This document shows positions 50,972 to 59,369 of a DNA stretch of 64,000 nt, one piece after another. The position numbers were made by a program, and so were the translations under genes. Location: the NCBI RefSeq assembly GCF_902497775.2, contig NZ_OZ024668.1, positions 581,826-645,825 on the forward strand. The letters are read 5' to 3'. The DNA comes from Pseudomonas fluorescens (GTDB lineage: Bacteria; Pseudomonadota; Gammaproteobacteria; Pseudomonadales; Pseudomonadaceae). Position 1 is the stretch's first letter, and every line of letters begins with the position of its first letter. Below the pieces are notes generated by a model that saw nothing but the letters and a program-made list of their open reading frames with translations, made no database searches and was not told the DNA's origin.

Positions 50972-52343
50972 CAGCGACAGCCTGCGCGGCCGGCTGCTGT
51001 GGAACCTGGCGATCCTGCTGGTGGTGCTGATGCTGGCCAGCGGCCTGAGCGCCTACTGGAACGGCCGCGAAGCCGCCGACACCGCCTACGACCGTACCTT
51101 GCTGGCCTCGGCGCGGACTATTGCCGCCGGCCTATCGCAGCGCGACGGCACCCTCAGCGCCGACGTGCCTTATGTGGCGCTGGACACCTTCGCCTACGAC
51201 AGCGCCGGGCGTATCTACTACCAGGTCAATGACATTCACCAACGGCTGATCTCCGGCTACGAAAACCTCCCGGCACCGCCGCCCAACACCCCGCGCACTG
51301 ACGATTATCCGGCCCTGGCACGCTTCTACAACGCCCGTTACCTGGGCCAGGACGTGCGCGTGGTCAGCCTGCTCAAGGCGGTCAGCGAGCCGAACATGAA
51401 CGGCATGGCCGAAATTCGTGTGGCCGAAACCGAAGAGGCGCGGGTACGCATGGCCCGCAGCCTGATGGCCGATACCCTGCTGCGCTTGGGCATGCTCGCC
51501 CTGGGGGCGCTGATGCTGGTGTGGTTTGCCGTCAGCGCTGCCTTGCGCCCGCTGGAGCGCTTGCGCAGCGCTGTGGAAGAACGCCAGCCGGATGACCTGC
51601 GGGCCTTGCCGGTGGTGCAGGTGCAGCGTGAGCTGAGCCCGTTGGTGCGGGCCCTGAACCATTTCACCGAACGCCTGCGCGGCCAGTTCGAACGCCAGGC
51701 GCAGTTCATTGCCGAGGCCGCCCATGAGCTGCGCACGCCTCTGGCGGCGCTCAAGGCGCGGGTCGAGTTGGGGTTACGCTCGAACGAGCCGCAGGTCTGG
51801 CGCGAAACCCTGGAGTCTGCGGCGCAAGGCACTGACCGCCTGACGCACCTGGCCAACCAGTTGCTGTCGCTGGCGCGAGTCGAGAACGGCGCCCGGGCGA
51901 TTGCCGAAGGCGGCGCGCAACTGCTCGACCTCAGCCAGCTGGCTCGTGAACTGGGCATGGCCATGGCGCCGCTGGCACACGCGCGCGGCGTTGCCCTGGC
52001 GCTGGAGGCCGAGGTGCCGGTGTGGGTGCGCGGCGAGCCGACGTTGCTCAATGAACTGCTGAGCAATCTGGTGGATAACGCCCTGGCCCATACGCCTCAG
52101 GGTGGCAACGTGATTCTGCGGGTCAGTGAACCGGGTATTCTCGAAGTCGAAGACGACGGCCCCGGCATTCCTGAAAACGAGCGGGAAAAGGTCTTCGAAC
52201 GCTTCTACCGGCGCAGCGCCCAAGGCACTGGCCTGGGCCTGGCGATTGTCGGCGAGATCTGCCGCGCGCACCTGGCGCAGATCAGTTTGCATGATGGCGA
52301 GGGCGGCGGCTTGAAAGTGCGGGTCAGCTTCAGCGCCGACTAA
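50964..52343 (+). CDS. tctE: Two-component sensor kinase TctE
   Basis: A 459-residue sensor kinase. Helices at about 13-32 and 165-185 flank a periplasmic sensor of about 130 residues (a TctE/QseC-type domain with YVALDTFAYDSAGRIYYQVND). The H box is IAEAAHELRTPLAALKARVE. The ATPase part has LLSNLVDNALAHTP, EDDGPGIP and GTGLGLAIVGEI. The ATG at 50964 lies 8 bases inside tctD and marks the usual N terminus (RNSDSLRGRLLWNLA). It should detect citrate or a similar acid. Confidence 0.9.
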   Translation: MRNSDSLRGRLLWNLAILLVVLMLASGLSAYWNGREAADTAYDRTLLASARTIAAGLSQRDGTLSADVPYVALDTFAYDSAGRIYYQVNDIHQRLISGYENLPAPPPNTPRTDDYPALARFYNARYLGQDVRVVSLLKAVSEPNMNGMAEIRVAETEEARVRMARSLMADTLLRLGMLALGALMLVWFAVSAALRPLERLRSAVEERQPDDLRALPVVQVQRELSPLVRALNHFTERLRGQFERQAQFIAEAAHELRTPLAALKARVELGLRSNEPQVWRETLESAAQGTDRLTHLANQLLSLARVENGARAIAEGGAQLLDLSQLARELGMAMAPLAHARGVALALEAEVPVWVRGEPTLLNELLSNLVDNALAHTPQGGNVILRVSEPGILEVEDDGPGIPENEREKVFERFYRRSAQGTGLGLAIVGEICRAHLAQISLHDGEGGGLKVRVSFSAD

Positions 52344-53146
52344 CGGAACATCGCCTTGGCATTGAGCAGGTCGCTGGCCTGCAGTTCGGTGCCGGTGGGC
52401 AGGCCCAGGTGGCGGTAGGCGGGCAGGGCGGCCAGCGGCCGTTCCTTGCTGTTGCTGCTGAGCACCTGGGCGATCTGCACGATATCGACGTAGTCGACCT
52501 TGTCGGTGCCGCGGTCCAGATCCTGGATCAGCCCGGGCAGGTGCACCAGTTGCTCGGGGAACTCCCAGACGCTGAGGATCTTGTCGCCCAATGCCGGGTG
52601 TATCTGCTCGATCACGTAGTTCAGGCTGACCGGGTCGGACAGCAGCTCGTTGTGTTCTTCGGCATACAGCAGGATCGGCAGCGCACCAATCTGATGAACC
52701 AGCCCGGCCAGTGCTGCCTGGTCCGGCTTGAGCTGAGTGAAGCGCAAGCACAGCTCATAGCTGATGCCCGCCACTTCCAGGCTTTTCGCCCAGATATCAC
52801 GCATCTTTTGCTCAACGACATCGGAGCGGGCATGGAAGATCTGCTCGATCACCAGGCCGATCGCCAGGTTGCAGCTGTAGTTGATGCCCAGGCGGGTGAT
52901 GGCTGTGTGCAGGTCGGTGACTTCGCTGGCGGCGCGCAGCAGGGGGCTGTTGACCACCTTGATCAGGCGGGCCGACAGCGCTGCATCGCGGCCGATCACC
53001 TTGCTCAGGGTGCTGACAGTGATCTCGCTGTCTTCGGCGGCTTCGCGAATGCTCAAGGCCACTTCCGGCAGGGTCGGCAGCACCAGGTCATCGTTGTCGA
53101 TGGCGCTCAGCAGGTGGGCCTGGATCATCTCGGCCATCTTGTTCAT
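52340..53146 (-). CDS. HDOD-domain signalling protein
   Basis: A 268-residue protein that is nearly all HDOD domain: LPTLPEVALSIREAAEDSEITVSTLSKVIGRDAALSARLIKVVNSPLLR, then AITRLGINYSCNLAIGLVIEQIF, and LAGLVHQIGALPILLYAEE. HDOD proteins lack the full HD metal site and act as scaffolds in signalling and motility control. No output domain is attached. Its stop overlaps the tctE 3' end by 4 bases on the opposite strand. Confidence 0.85.
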   Translation of the reverse strand: MNKMAEMIQAHLLSAIDNDDLVLPTLPEVALSIREAAEDSEITVSTLSKVIGRDAALSARLIKVVNSPLLRAASEVTDLHTAITRLGINYSCNLAIGLVIEQIFHARSDVVEQKMRDIWAKSLEVAGISYELCLRFTQLKPDQAALAGLVHQIGALPILLYAEEHNELLSDPVSLNYVIEQIHPALGDKILSVWEFPEQLVHLPGLIQDLDRGTDKVDYVDIVQIAQVLSSNSKERPLAALPAYRHLGLPTGTELQASDLLNAKAMFR

Positions 53147-53201
53147 GGTGATTCTCTACCGCAATTGACGAGTGCCCCGCCCGTGCAGGGCGGGAGCAGG
53201 C

Positions 53202-54143
53202 TCAGCGCTGGATTTCGCGATCACGGTCCAGCTCGTAAGGAAGCGTCAGCAGCGCCAGGCGCGGGCCTTCGGGGCTGCCCAGGTGCAGGTTGTTGTCTTG
53301 CACGGCATCGGCGGTCAGCACGGCCAGCAGTTCGCTGCCCTGTTCGCTGCGGGCGGCCAGCACCACTTCACCGACAGAGGAATTGTGCGTGGGCGAGAAC
53401 ACTTCGGTGCCAGGCTCCGGCAGGTCGCTCTCGGCCAGGGCTACGCGGTACTGGCGGCGTTTGAGCTTACCCAGGTACTGCATGCGCGCGACGATTTCCT
53501 GGCCGGTGTAGCAGCCCTTCTTGAAGCTCACGCCACCGACCGCCTGCAGGTTGATCATCTGCGGGATGAACAGCTCGCGGGTTTGCAGCATGACCTGGCC
53601 GATGCCGGCGCGGATCTGGCCGAGCAGCCAGTCGTTGAGCTCGGCCGTGGCCAGCTGTGCCGCCAGTTGCCCTTGCACCGCTGGGGCCTGTTCGGCAGGA
53701 ACCCACAACTCCACACGCCCGGCCGAGACGGCAATGGCGATCAGGCCGTTGTGACGGGTTACCGCGTCGGTCTGCGCCGGTACTTGCAGGCCCAGGGCCT
53801 GCAGGGCGGTGTCACCGTTGTGCAGGCCAAAGCGCACCCAGGCGGCGCTGTCGTCGGTCAGCTTGGCCTTGGAGAACACCGCGTACTTCTTCAGGTCGGC
53901 CAGTTGCGGCTCGAGCAGCTCGCGGGTCATCGCCAGCAGGTAGCCGTCGCCCTCGGGGAGGATGCGAAAGCTCGACTGCATGCGGCCCTTGACCATGCAG
54001 CGGGCGCCGAGGCTGGCGGTATGCTCGTTGAGATAACTGATGTTGCAGGTCAACTGGCCTTGCAGGAACTTGCCGGCGTCCGAGCCGCGGACGGCGAGAA
54101 CGCCTTCGTGGGAAAGTGTGCAGAAAAAAGCGGAATCGGCCAT
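53202..54143 (-). CDS. ygfZ: Folate-binding Fe-S maintenance protein YgfZ
   Basis: A 313-residue tetrahydrofolate-binding protein of the YgfZ/IBA57 family. The signature KGCYTGQEIVARMQYLGKLKR is near residues 208-228, with Cys in KGCYTGQE as the conserved redox residue. The N-terminal part has LAVRGSDAGKFLQGQLTCNI. It helps repair or assemble certain Fe-S enzymes in the cytoplasm. It is divergent from sdhE, the usual gammaproteobacterial neighbour, which fits a shared respiratory Fe-S role. Confidence 0.93.
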   Translation of the reverse strand: MADSAFFCTLSHEGVLAVRGSDAGKFLQGQLTCNISYLNEHTASLGARCMVKGRMQSSFRILPEGDGYLLAMTRELLEPQLADLKKYAVFSKAKLTDDSAAWVRFGLHNGDTALQALGLQVPAQTDAVTRHNGLIAIAVSAGRVELWVPAEQAPAVQGQLAAQLATAELNDWLLGQIRAGIGQVMLQTRELFIPQMINLQAVGGVSFKKGCYTGQEIVARMQYLGKLKRRQYRVALAESDLPEPGTEVFSPTHNSSVGEVVLAARSEQGSELLAVLTADAVQDNNLHLGSPEGPRLALLTLPYELDRDREIQR

Positions 54144-54278
54144 GGTTTATCGCAAGGTGATAGGACTGGGGCCCATGATAGAGCGCTGTCGGCAAAATAG
54201 GTAGTTGAGTGCGGGCCTCTGTCATTATTTGCTCACATGTCCGGACCAACGTCGCGTGTCCCTCCGGCGTGGGCTCTG

Positions 54279-54284
54279 TATACT
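54279..54284 (+). promoter_or_regulatory. Probable -10 element for sdhE
   Basis: TATACT, one base from TATAAT, lies 25 bases before the sdhE ATG in the ygfZ-sdhE divergent gap. No convincing -35 box is visible 17 bases upstream. Confidence 0.4.
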
Positions 54285-54308
54285 GGCGGCCTATTTTTGG
54301 AGGGCTTC

Positions 54309-54563
54309 ATGGTCGAACAAATTGAACTCAACAAGCTCTTTTGGCACAGCCGCCGCGGCATGCTCGAGCTGGACGTGTTGCTGGTTCCTTTCAGCCAGGA
54401 CGTTTATCCAACCCTGAGCCTGGAAGATCGGCAGCTCTACTGGCGCTTGCTCGGCTGCGAAGACCAGGACATGTTCGGCTGGTTCATGGAGCGCAGCGAA
54501 TCCGAAGACCCGGAGCTGCAACGCATGGTTCGCATCATCCTGGACCGTGTCCAGCCCAAGTGA
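54309..54563 (+). CDS. sdhE: Succinate dehydrogenase flavinylation factor SdhE
   Basis: An 84-residue five-helix protein. It has the RGxxE motif in [11 protein letters not shown] that contacts the flavoprotein subunit, and [17 protein letters not shown] near the middle. SdhE promotes covalent FAD attachment to SdhA. GGAGG lies 6 bases before the ATG; the in-frame extension to 54237 has no start signal. ygfX starts inside this gene, a conserved arrangement. Confidence 0.93.
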   Translation: MVEQIELNKLFWHSRRGMLELDVLLVPFSQDVYPTLSLEDRQLYWRLLGCEDQDMFGWFMERSESEDPELQRMVRIILDRVQPK

Positions 54564-54999
54564 GCGCTTCGAATGTCGCTGGCAGGGCTCCAGGGTCCTG
54601 CTGGCGGCCTACCTGGCCAGCTTGCTGCTGGCTTTGCTGGCCCTGAGCCTGCTGCAGGTTCCCCTGTGGATGCGCCTGACGGCCATTGCCTTGTGCCTGC
54701 TGCACGGCGCCTGGATCGTCCCCCGGCGCATTCTGCTGACCCATCCTGACGCCATTACCGCACTGCGCCGCGATGCTCACGGCTGGCAGTTGTTCAGCCG
54801 CGCCCAGGGCTGGCAGGCCGTGCAGCTCAAGCCCGATAGCCTGGCCTTGCCCGGCTGGGTGGTGCTGCGTTTTCGCAGGGCCGGGCGGCGTTTCAGTGAG
54901 GGGCAGTGCATCGCGTTCGACGCGCTGGAGCCGGTGCAACACCGGCGCCTGCGCTTGCGCCTGAAGTTCAGTCGGCGTAGGTGGGTGGCTGCAGGATAG
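54547..54999 (+). CDS. YgfX/CptA-type membrane protein
   Basis: A 150-residue protein beginning with GTG 16 bases inside sdhE. Two hydrophobic helices (residues about 17-37 and 41-57) are followed by a soluble domain with [33 protein letters not shown]. This is the YgfX family (PF07254-type). Some homologues were described as toxins targeting FtsZ/MreB with SdhE as antitoxin, but this view is debated and the link to SDH assembly is stronger. Its 3' end overlaps the convergent nadB gene by 32 bases. Confidence 0.8.
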   Translation: MSSPSERFECRWQGSRVLLAAYLASLLLALLALSLLQVPLWMRLTAIALCLLHGAWIVPRRILLTHPDAITALRRDAHGWQLFSRAQGWQAVQLKPDSLALPGWVVLRFRRAGRRFSEGQCIAFDALEPVQHRRLRLRLKFSRRRWVAAG

Positions 55000-56584
55000 T
55001 GTCGCGGGCTTCATCGAGCATGCCTGGGTAGTCCAGGGTGTAGTGCAGGCCGCGGCTTTCCTTGCGCTGCATGGCCGAGCGGATCATCAATTCGGCAACC
55101 TGGGCCAGGTTGCGCAATTCGATCAGGTCGCGGCTGACCTTGTAGTTGCTGTAGAACTCGTCGATTTCATCGAGCAGCAGGCGCACCCGATGTTCGGCAC
55201 GTTGCAGGCGCTTGTTGGTACGCACGATGCCCACGTAGTCCCACATGAAGCGCCGCAGTTCGTCCCAGTTGTGCGCGATGATCACGTCTTCGTCCGAATC
55301 GGTCACTTGGCTGGCATCCCAGCAGGGCAGCGCCTGGGGCATGTCGACCTGGTCGAGGCGGGCGACGATATCGTTGGCGGCCGAGCGGCCGTAGACGAAG
55401 CATTCGAGCAGCGAATTGCTGGCCATGCGATTGGCGCCGTGCAGGCCGGTAAAGCTGGTTTCGCCGATGGCGTACAGGCTCGGCACGTCGGTCAGGCCTT
55501 GCTCGTCGACCATGACCCCACCGCAGGTGTAGTGGGCGGCCGGCACCACCGGGATCGGCTGGCGGGTGATGTCGATGCCGAAGGTCAGGCAGCGTTCGTA
55601 AACGGTGGGGAAGTGGCTTTTGATGAATTCGGCCGGCTTGTGGCTGATGTCCAGGTAGACGCAGTCCACCCCCAGGCGCTTCATTTCATGGTCGATGGCG
55701 CGGGCGACGATGTCGCGCGGGGCCAGTTCTTCACGTGGGTCGAAGCGCGGCATGAAACGCTCGCCATTGGGCAGCTTGAGCAGGCCGCCTTCGCCGCGCA
55801 GGGCTTCGGTGATCAAAAAACTCTTGGCCTGCGGGTGGTACAGGCAAGTCGGGTGGAACTGGTTGAACTCAAGGTTGGCCACCCGGCAACCGGCGCGCCA
55901 GGCCATGGCAATGCCATCGCCGCAGGCGCCGTCGGGGTTGCTGGTGTACAGGTAGACCTTGGCCGCGCCGCCGGTCGCCAGCACGGTAAAGCGGGCGCCG
56001 AAGGTGTCGACTTCGCCGCTATTGCGGTCCAGGACATAAGCTCCCAGGCAGCGATCGCCGTCCTGGCCCAGGCGCCGCTCGGTGATCAGGTCGACCGCCA
56101 CGCGCTGCTCCAGCAACTCGATGTTCGGGCGCAGCCGCGCTTGGGCCAGCAAAGTGGTAAAGATCGCCGCCCCCGTGGCGTCGGCGGCGTGGATGATGCG
56201 CCGATGGCTGTGGCCGCCTTCGCGGGTCAGGTGGAACTCAAAGCCGCTTTCTTCATCACCGGCGTGTTCGTCGCGGGTAAACGGTACGCCTTGGTCGATC
56301 AGCCACTGGATCGCTTCACGGCTATGCTCAACAGTGAAGCGCACGGCGTCTTCATGGCACAGGCCGCCACCGGCATTGAGGGTGTCTTCGACGTGGGATT
56401 GCACCGTGTCGGTGTCGTCCAGCACCGCAGCCACGCCGCCCTGGGCCCAGAAGGTCGAGCCATTGGCGAGGTCGCCCTTGCTGAGCACGGCGACGCGCAG
56501 GTGACCGGGGAGGGTCAGGGCCAGGCTGAGGCCGGCGGCGCCGCTGCCGATCACGAGAACATCATGTTGGAATTGTTGGCTCAT
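54968..56584 (-). CDS. nadB: L-aspartate oxidase NadB
   Basis: A 538-residue flavoenzyme. The FAD dinucleotide motif is [16 protein letters not shown] (about 8-23). [16 protein letters not shown] and [24 protein letters not shown] segments form the active site (here [14 protein letters not shown]). [15 protein letters not shown] is the conserved late motif, and a C-terminal helical domain ends [10 protein letters not shown]. It oxidises L-aspartate to iminoaspartate for NAD synthesis. It is divergent from algU across 432 bases, the usual Pseudomonas order. Confidence 0.96.
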   Translation of the reverse strand: MSQQFQHDVLVIGSGAAGLSLALTLPGHLRVAVLSKGDLANGSTFWAQGGVAAVLDDTDTVQSHVEDTLNAGGGLCHEDAVRFTVEHSREAIQWLIDQGVPFTRDEHAGDEESGFEFHLTREGGHSHRRIIHAADATGAAIFTTLLAQARLRPNIELLEQRVAVDLITERRLGQDGDRCLGAYVLDRNSGEVDTFGARFTVLATGGAAKVYLYTSNPDGACGDGIAMAWRAGCRVANLEFNQFHPTCLYHPQAKSFLITEALRGEGGLLKLPNGERFMPRFDPREELAPRDIVARAIDHEMKRLGVDCVYLDISHKPAEFIKSHFPTVYERCLTFGIDITRQPIPVVPAAHYTCGGVMVDEQGLTDVPSLYAIGETSFTGLHGANRMASNSLLECFVYGRSAANDIVARLDQVDMPQALPCWDASQVTDSDEDVIIAHNWDELRRFMWDYVGIVRTNKRLQRAEHRVRLLLDEIDEFYSNYKVSRDLIELRNLAQVAELMIRSAMQRKESRGLHYTLDYPGMLDEARDTILQPPTYAD

Positions 56585-56738
56585 GTCAGGACACTAGTAT
56601 CTGAAGAGGGGGATCGGCACAATAGTCAGGCGCTTATGGCATTGTGAAACTATCGTGAATCTGGACCGGCTGCCTTTATAGCAGCCCCAAGGCCCTGATT
56701 TCCAATGGCGCTTGCGCAGTCCAGGCGGCCTTTTGTGG

Positions 56739-56766
56739 GAACTTTCCGTGGTACACGGATATCCAT
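56739..56766 (+). promoter_or_regulatory. AlgU-type promoter, distal
   Basis: GAACTT at 56739-56744, 17 bases, then TCCAT at 56762-56766. This fits the envelope-stress sigma consensus GAACTT-N16/17-TCtga loosely at the -10. Confidence 0.6.
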
Positions 56767-56930
56767 AGAAGGATGCCCGCACGCCACAATGCCGCGGCGA
56801 CGTATGGCAGGCGCCCCTTGAAGGCACTGTTTGCGTATTCGAGATCCGATTATCGACGCAGCCGGCCGTGACCGCGCTGCGTTTTTCGTGCGAGCCGACC
56901 AAGGGCCGCAGGAAACTTGCTTGGAGGGGA

Positions 56931-56957
56931 GAACTTTTGCGCAAAGCCCGAGTCTAT
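56931..56957 (+). promoter_or_regulatory. AlgU-type promoter, proximal
   Basis: GAACTT at 56931-56936, 16 bases, then TCTAT at 56953-56957, about 60 bases before the algU ATG. It is the better match of the two and implies autoregulation. Confidence 0.7.
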
Positions 56958-57016
56958 GGTTGCAAGCCTGAACGATGGCTGGTGCAACGCTCCTTCGAGT
57001 TCACTGAGGAGTGTTC

Positions 57017-57598
57017 ATGCTAACCCAGGAAGAGGATCAGCAGCTTGTCGAGCGCGTGCAGCGTGGCGACAGGCGAGCGTTCGATCTGTTGGTGCTGAAG
57101 TATCAGCACAAGATTCTCGGGTTGATCGTGCGTTTTGTACACGACACCCATGAAGCCCAGGATGTGGCGCAGGAAGCTTTCATCAAGGCTTACCGGGCGC
57201 TTGGTAATTTTCGCGGTGACAGCGCCTTTTATACCTGGCTGTACCGCATTGCCATCAACACGGCAAAAAACTATCTGGTGTCCCGCGGTCGGCGGCCACC
57301 GGACAGCGATGTAAGTTCCGAGGATGCGGAATTTTACGACGGCGATCACGGCCTCAAGGATCTGGAGTCCCCCGAGCGCGCGTTGTTGCGAGATGAGATC
57401 GAAGGCACCGTCCATCGGACCATCCAGCAACTGCCAGAAGATTTACGTACGGCGTTAACTTTACGTGAATTCGATGGTCTGAGTTACGAGGACATTGCGA
57501 GCGTCATGCAGTGTCCGGTGGGTACCGTGCGCTCTCGAATCTTCCGCGCTCGGGAGGCCATAGACAAAGCCCTGCAGCCGTTGTTGCAGGAAACCTGA
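57017..57598 (+). CDS. algU: Envelope-stress sigma factor AlgU (RpoE/AlgT)
   Basis: A 193-residue ECF sigma factor matching AlgU in full: MLTQEEDQQLVERVQRGDRRAFDLLVLKYQHKI at the start, HEAQDVAQEAFIKAYRALGNFRGDSAFYTWLYRIAINTAKNYL in sigma2, and LTLREFDGLSYEDIASVMQCPVGTVRSRIFRAREAI in sigma4. It drives envelope-stress and exopolysaccharide genes and its own promoter. GAGGAG lies before the ATG at 57017. The partner anti-sigma gene mucA follows 31 bases later. Confidence 0.98.
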   Translation: MLTQEEDQQLVERVQRGDRRAFDLLVLKYQHKILGLIVRFVHDTHEAQDVAQEAFIKAYRALGNFRGDSAFYTWLYRIAINTAKNYLVSRGRRPPDSDVSSEDAEFYDGDHGLKDLESPERALLRDEIEGTVHRTIQQLPEDLRTALTLREFDGLSYEDIASVMQCPVGTVRSRIFRAREAIDKALQPLLQET

Positions 57599-57629
57599 GA
57601 CAGCGGCGACAGCCAAGAGAGGAACCGCC

Positions 57630-58220
57630 ATGAGTCGTGAAGCTTTGCAGGAATCGCTGTCCGCGGTGATGGATAACGAAGCGGACGAACTGGAATTACG
57701 TCGGGTATTGAACGCCGTCGATGATCCCGAAACCCGTGCCACCTGGTCGCGTTACCAGGTAGCTCGTGCAGCCATGCACAAGGAGCTGGTACTGCCACAG
57801 CTGGATATCGCTTCGGCCGTATCCGCCGCGCTGGCCGATGAAGCCGCTCCCGCCAAGGTCTCCCGTGGACCATGGCGCAGCCTGGGCCGCCTGGCCGTCG
57901 CCGCTTCGGTGACCGTCGCGGTACTGGCCGGTGTACGCCTGTACAACCAGGACGAAATCAGCGGAGCCCAGCTGGCTGCCCAGCAACCGGCACAGCAAGG
58001 TCTGAGCTTGCCACAAGCACAAGGCCCGGCCGTACTGGCAGGCTATAGTGAAAGTGCAGAACAGCCAGGCCCGATGGCCAACGGCGTGCTGCAAGGGCAA
58101 ACCGGCTGGCACGACCAGCGTCTGCCTGGCTACCTGCGTCAGCATGCTCAGGAAGCAGCCCTCAAGGGTACCGAGAGCGCTTTGCCGTATGCACGTGCGG
58201 CCAGCCTGGAAAATCGCTAA
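57630..58220 (+). CDS. mucA: Anti-sigma factor MucA
   Basis: A 196-residue inner-membrane anti-sigma factor of normal full length, so there is no mucoid-type truncation. The N-terminal cytoplasmic part (residues 1-80, SREALQESLSAVMDNEADELELRRVLN) binds AlgU. One transmembrane helix is at about 85-103 (LGRLAVAASVTVAVLAGVRLY). The periplasmic tail (HDQRLPGYLRQHAQEAAL) is bound by MucB and cut by the AlgW-type protease. AGAGAGGAACC precedes the ATG. Confidence 0.97.
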   Translation: MSREALQESLSAVMDNEADELELRRVLNAVDDPETRATWSRYQVARAAMHKELVLPQLDIASAVSAALADEAAPAKVSRGPWRSLGRLAVAASVTVAVLAGVRLYNQDEISGAQLAAQQPAQQGLSLPQAQGPAVLAGYSESAEQPGPMANGVLQGQTGWHDQRLPGYLRQHAQEAALKGTESALPYARAASLENR

Positions 58221-58232
58221 GTAAGGAGGATC

Positions 58233-59198
58233 ATGCGCGCGCTACCTCTCATACCGCTGCTGCTTAGTGGCTGGTTGACGCTACCGGCCCTTGCCGCCAA
58301 CTCCTCTGCGCAGGCAAGTGACTGGCTCAAGCGTCTGGCCCAGGCCGAGCAACAGCAGAGTTATCAGGGTACTTTCGTTTACGAGCGTAACGGTAGCTTC
58401 TCCACCCACGATATCTGGCATCGCGTCCAGAATGGCAAAGTCAGCGAGCGGCTATTGCAGCTCGATGGCTCGGCTCAGGAAGTCGTGCGTGTCGATGGGC
58501 AGACCCAGTGCGTAAGCGGGGCCTTGGTGCCGGGGGTGGCCAACACGCCGGAGTCTGCGGCGCGCGTGCTTGATCCTTTGAAACTGATGAGCTGGTACGA
58601 CCTCGGGGTCGCCGGCAAATCCAGGGTGGCAGACCGTGAAGCGGTGATTGTCACCCTGACCCCGCGTGATCAACACCGTTATGCCTTCGAGTTGCACCTG
58701 GATCGCCAGACCGGGCTGGCGCTCAAGTCGTTGATGCTCGACGACAGTGGGCGTTTGCTGGAGCGCTTCCAGTTCACCCGTCTGGATACCGCCGATGCGC
58801 CATCCGACGAAGAGCTCAAGGCCAGTGGTATCTGCAAGCCGGTCGCCCAGGTAACTGCGCAGGCAGCCCAACCGGTCACTGGCTGGCGTTCAGACTGGTT
58901 GCCGCCTGGTTTCGAGCTGATCACCAGTTCCGTGCGCAAGGATCCGCAGAGCAAGAACGCGGTCAGCAGCCTGATGTATGACGATGGCCTGGCGCGCTTT
59001 TCAGTGTTCGTCGAAGCCCTCGATAAAGGCACTGCCGCCGATATTCGCACGCAACTGGGCCCGACCGTCGCCGTCTCGCGGCGCCTGACCACGCCCCAGG
59101 GCGAAATGATGGTCACGGTGGTGGGCGAGATCCCCATCGGTACCGCCGAGCGTATCGCGCTGTCCATGCGCGCCCAGGATGCCCAGGCAAAAAAATGA
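58233..59198 (+). CDS. mucB: Periplasmic regulator MucB (RseB)
   Basis: A 321-residue exported protein. The signal peptide ends about residue 21 (LPALA). The lolA-like domain (SYQGTFVYERNGSFSTHDIWHRVQNGKVSERLLQLDG) and the C-terminal domain (DWLPPGFELI, FSVFVEAL) are typical of RseB. It shields the MucA periplasmic tail from proteolysis and senses envelope lipids. TAAGGAGGATC precedes the ATG. In P. aeruginosa mucC follows; here no mucC lies before mucD. Confidence 0.95.
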   Translation: MRALPLIPLLLSGWLTLPALAANSSAQASDWLKRLAQAEQQQSYQGTFVYERNGSFSTHDIWHRVQNGKVSERLLQLDGSAQEVVRVDGQTQCVSGALVPGVANTPESAARVLDPLKLMSWYDLGVAGKSRVADREAVIVTLTPRDQHRYAFELHLDRQTGLALKSLMLDDSGRLLERFQFTRLDTADAPSDEELKASGICKPVAQVTAQAAQPVTGWRSDWLPPGFELITSSVRKDPQSKNAVSSLMYDDGLARFSVFVEALDKGTAADIRTQLGPTVAVSRRLTTPQGEMMVTVVGEIPIGTAERIALSMRAQDAQAKK

Positions 59199-59263
59199 GG
59201 CGCAAGCAATGAGGCTGACAGGTCGAGGATTGCTTGGCTGACATGATTGGCAAGCTTTGCAGT

Positions 59264-59292
59264 TTGCAAAATCTCCAGAATTTTTCTATAGG
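59264..59292 (+). promoter_or_regulatory. Candidate sigma-70 promoter of mucD
   Basis: TTGCAA at 59264-59269, 17 bases, then TATAGG at 59287-59292, about 78 bases before the mucD ATG in the 171-base mucB-mucD gap. Spacing is ideal and the boxes match the consensus at four of six positions each. Confidence 0.5.
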
Positions 59293-59369
59293 TCAGTCCT
59301 TTCGGGGTCTGGCCTTTCCTGCTTCTGCAGGTCCCTACTGCTAACCACGCTCGTTGTGACGGGAGCCGT

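Larger units (their letters stand above)
56585..57016. other. 432-base nadB-algU divergent control region
   Basis: No credible gene is present. The plus strand carries two AlgU-type promoters (56739-56766 and 56931-56957). The minus strand must hold the nadB promoter, but I see no convincing pair of boxes for it. The region 56640-56720 is AT-richer on both strands. Confidence 0.6.

Noticed and set aside
57630..58220. A mucoid-type truncation of mucA
   Set aside because: The frame is open to the normal length (196 aa) and includes the complete periplasmic tail.
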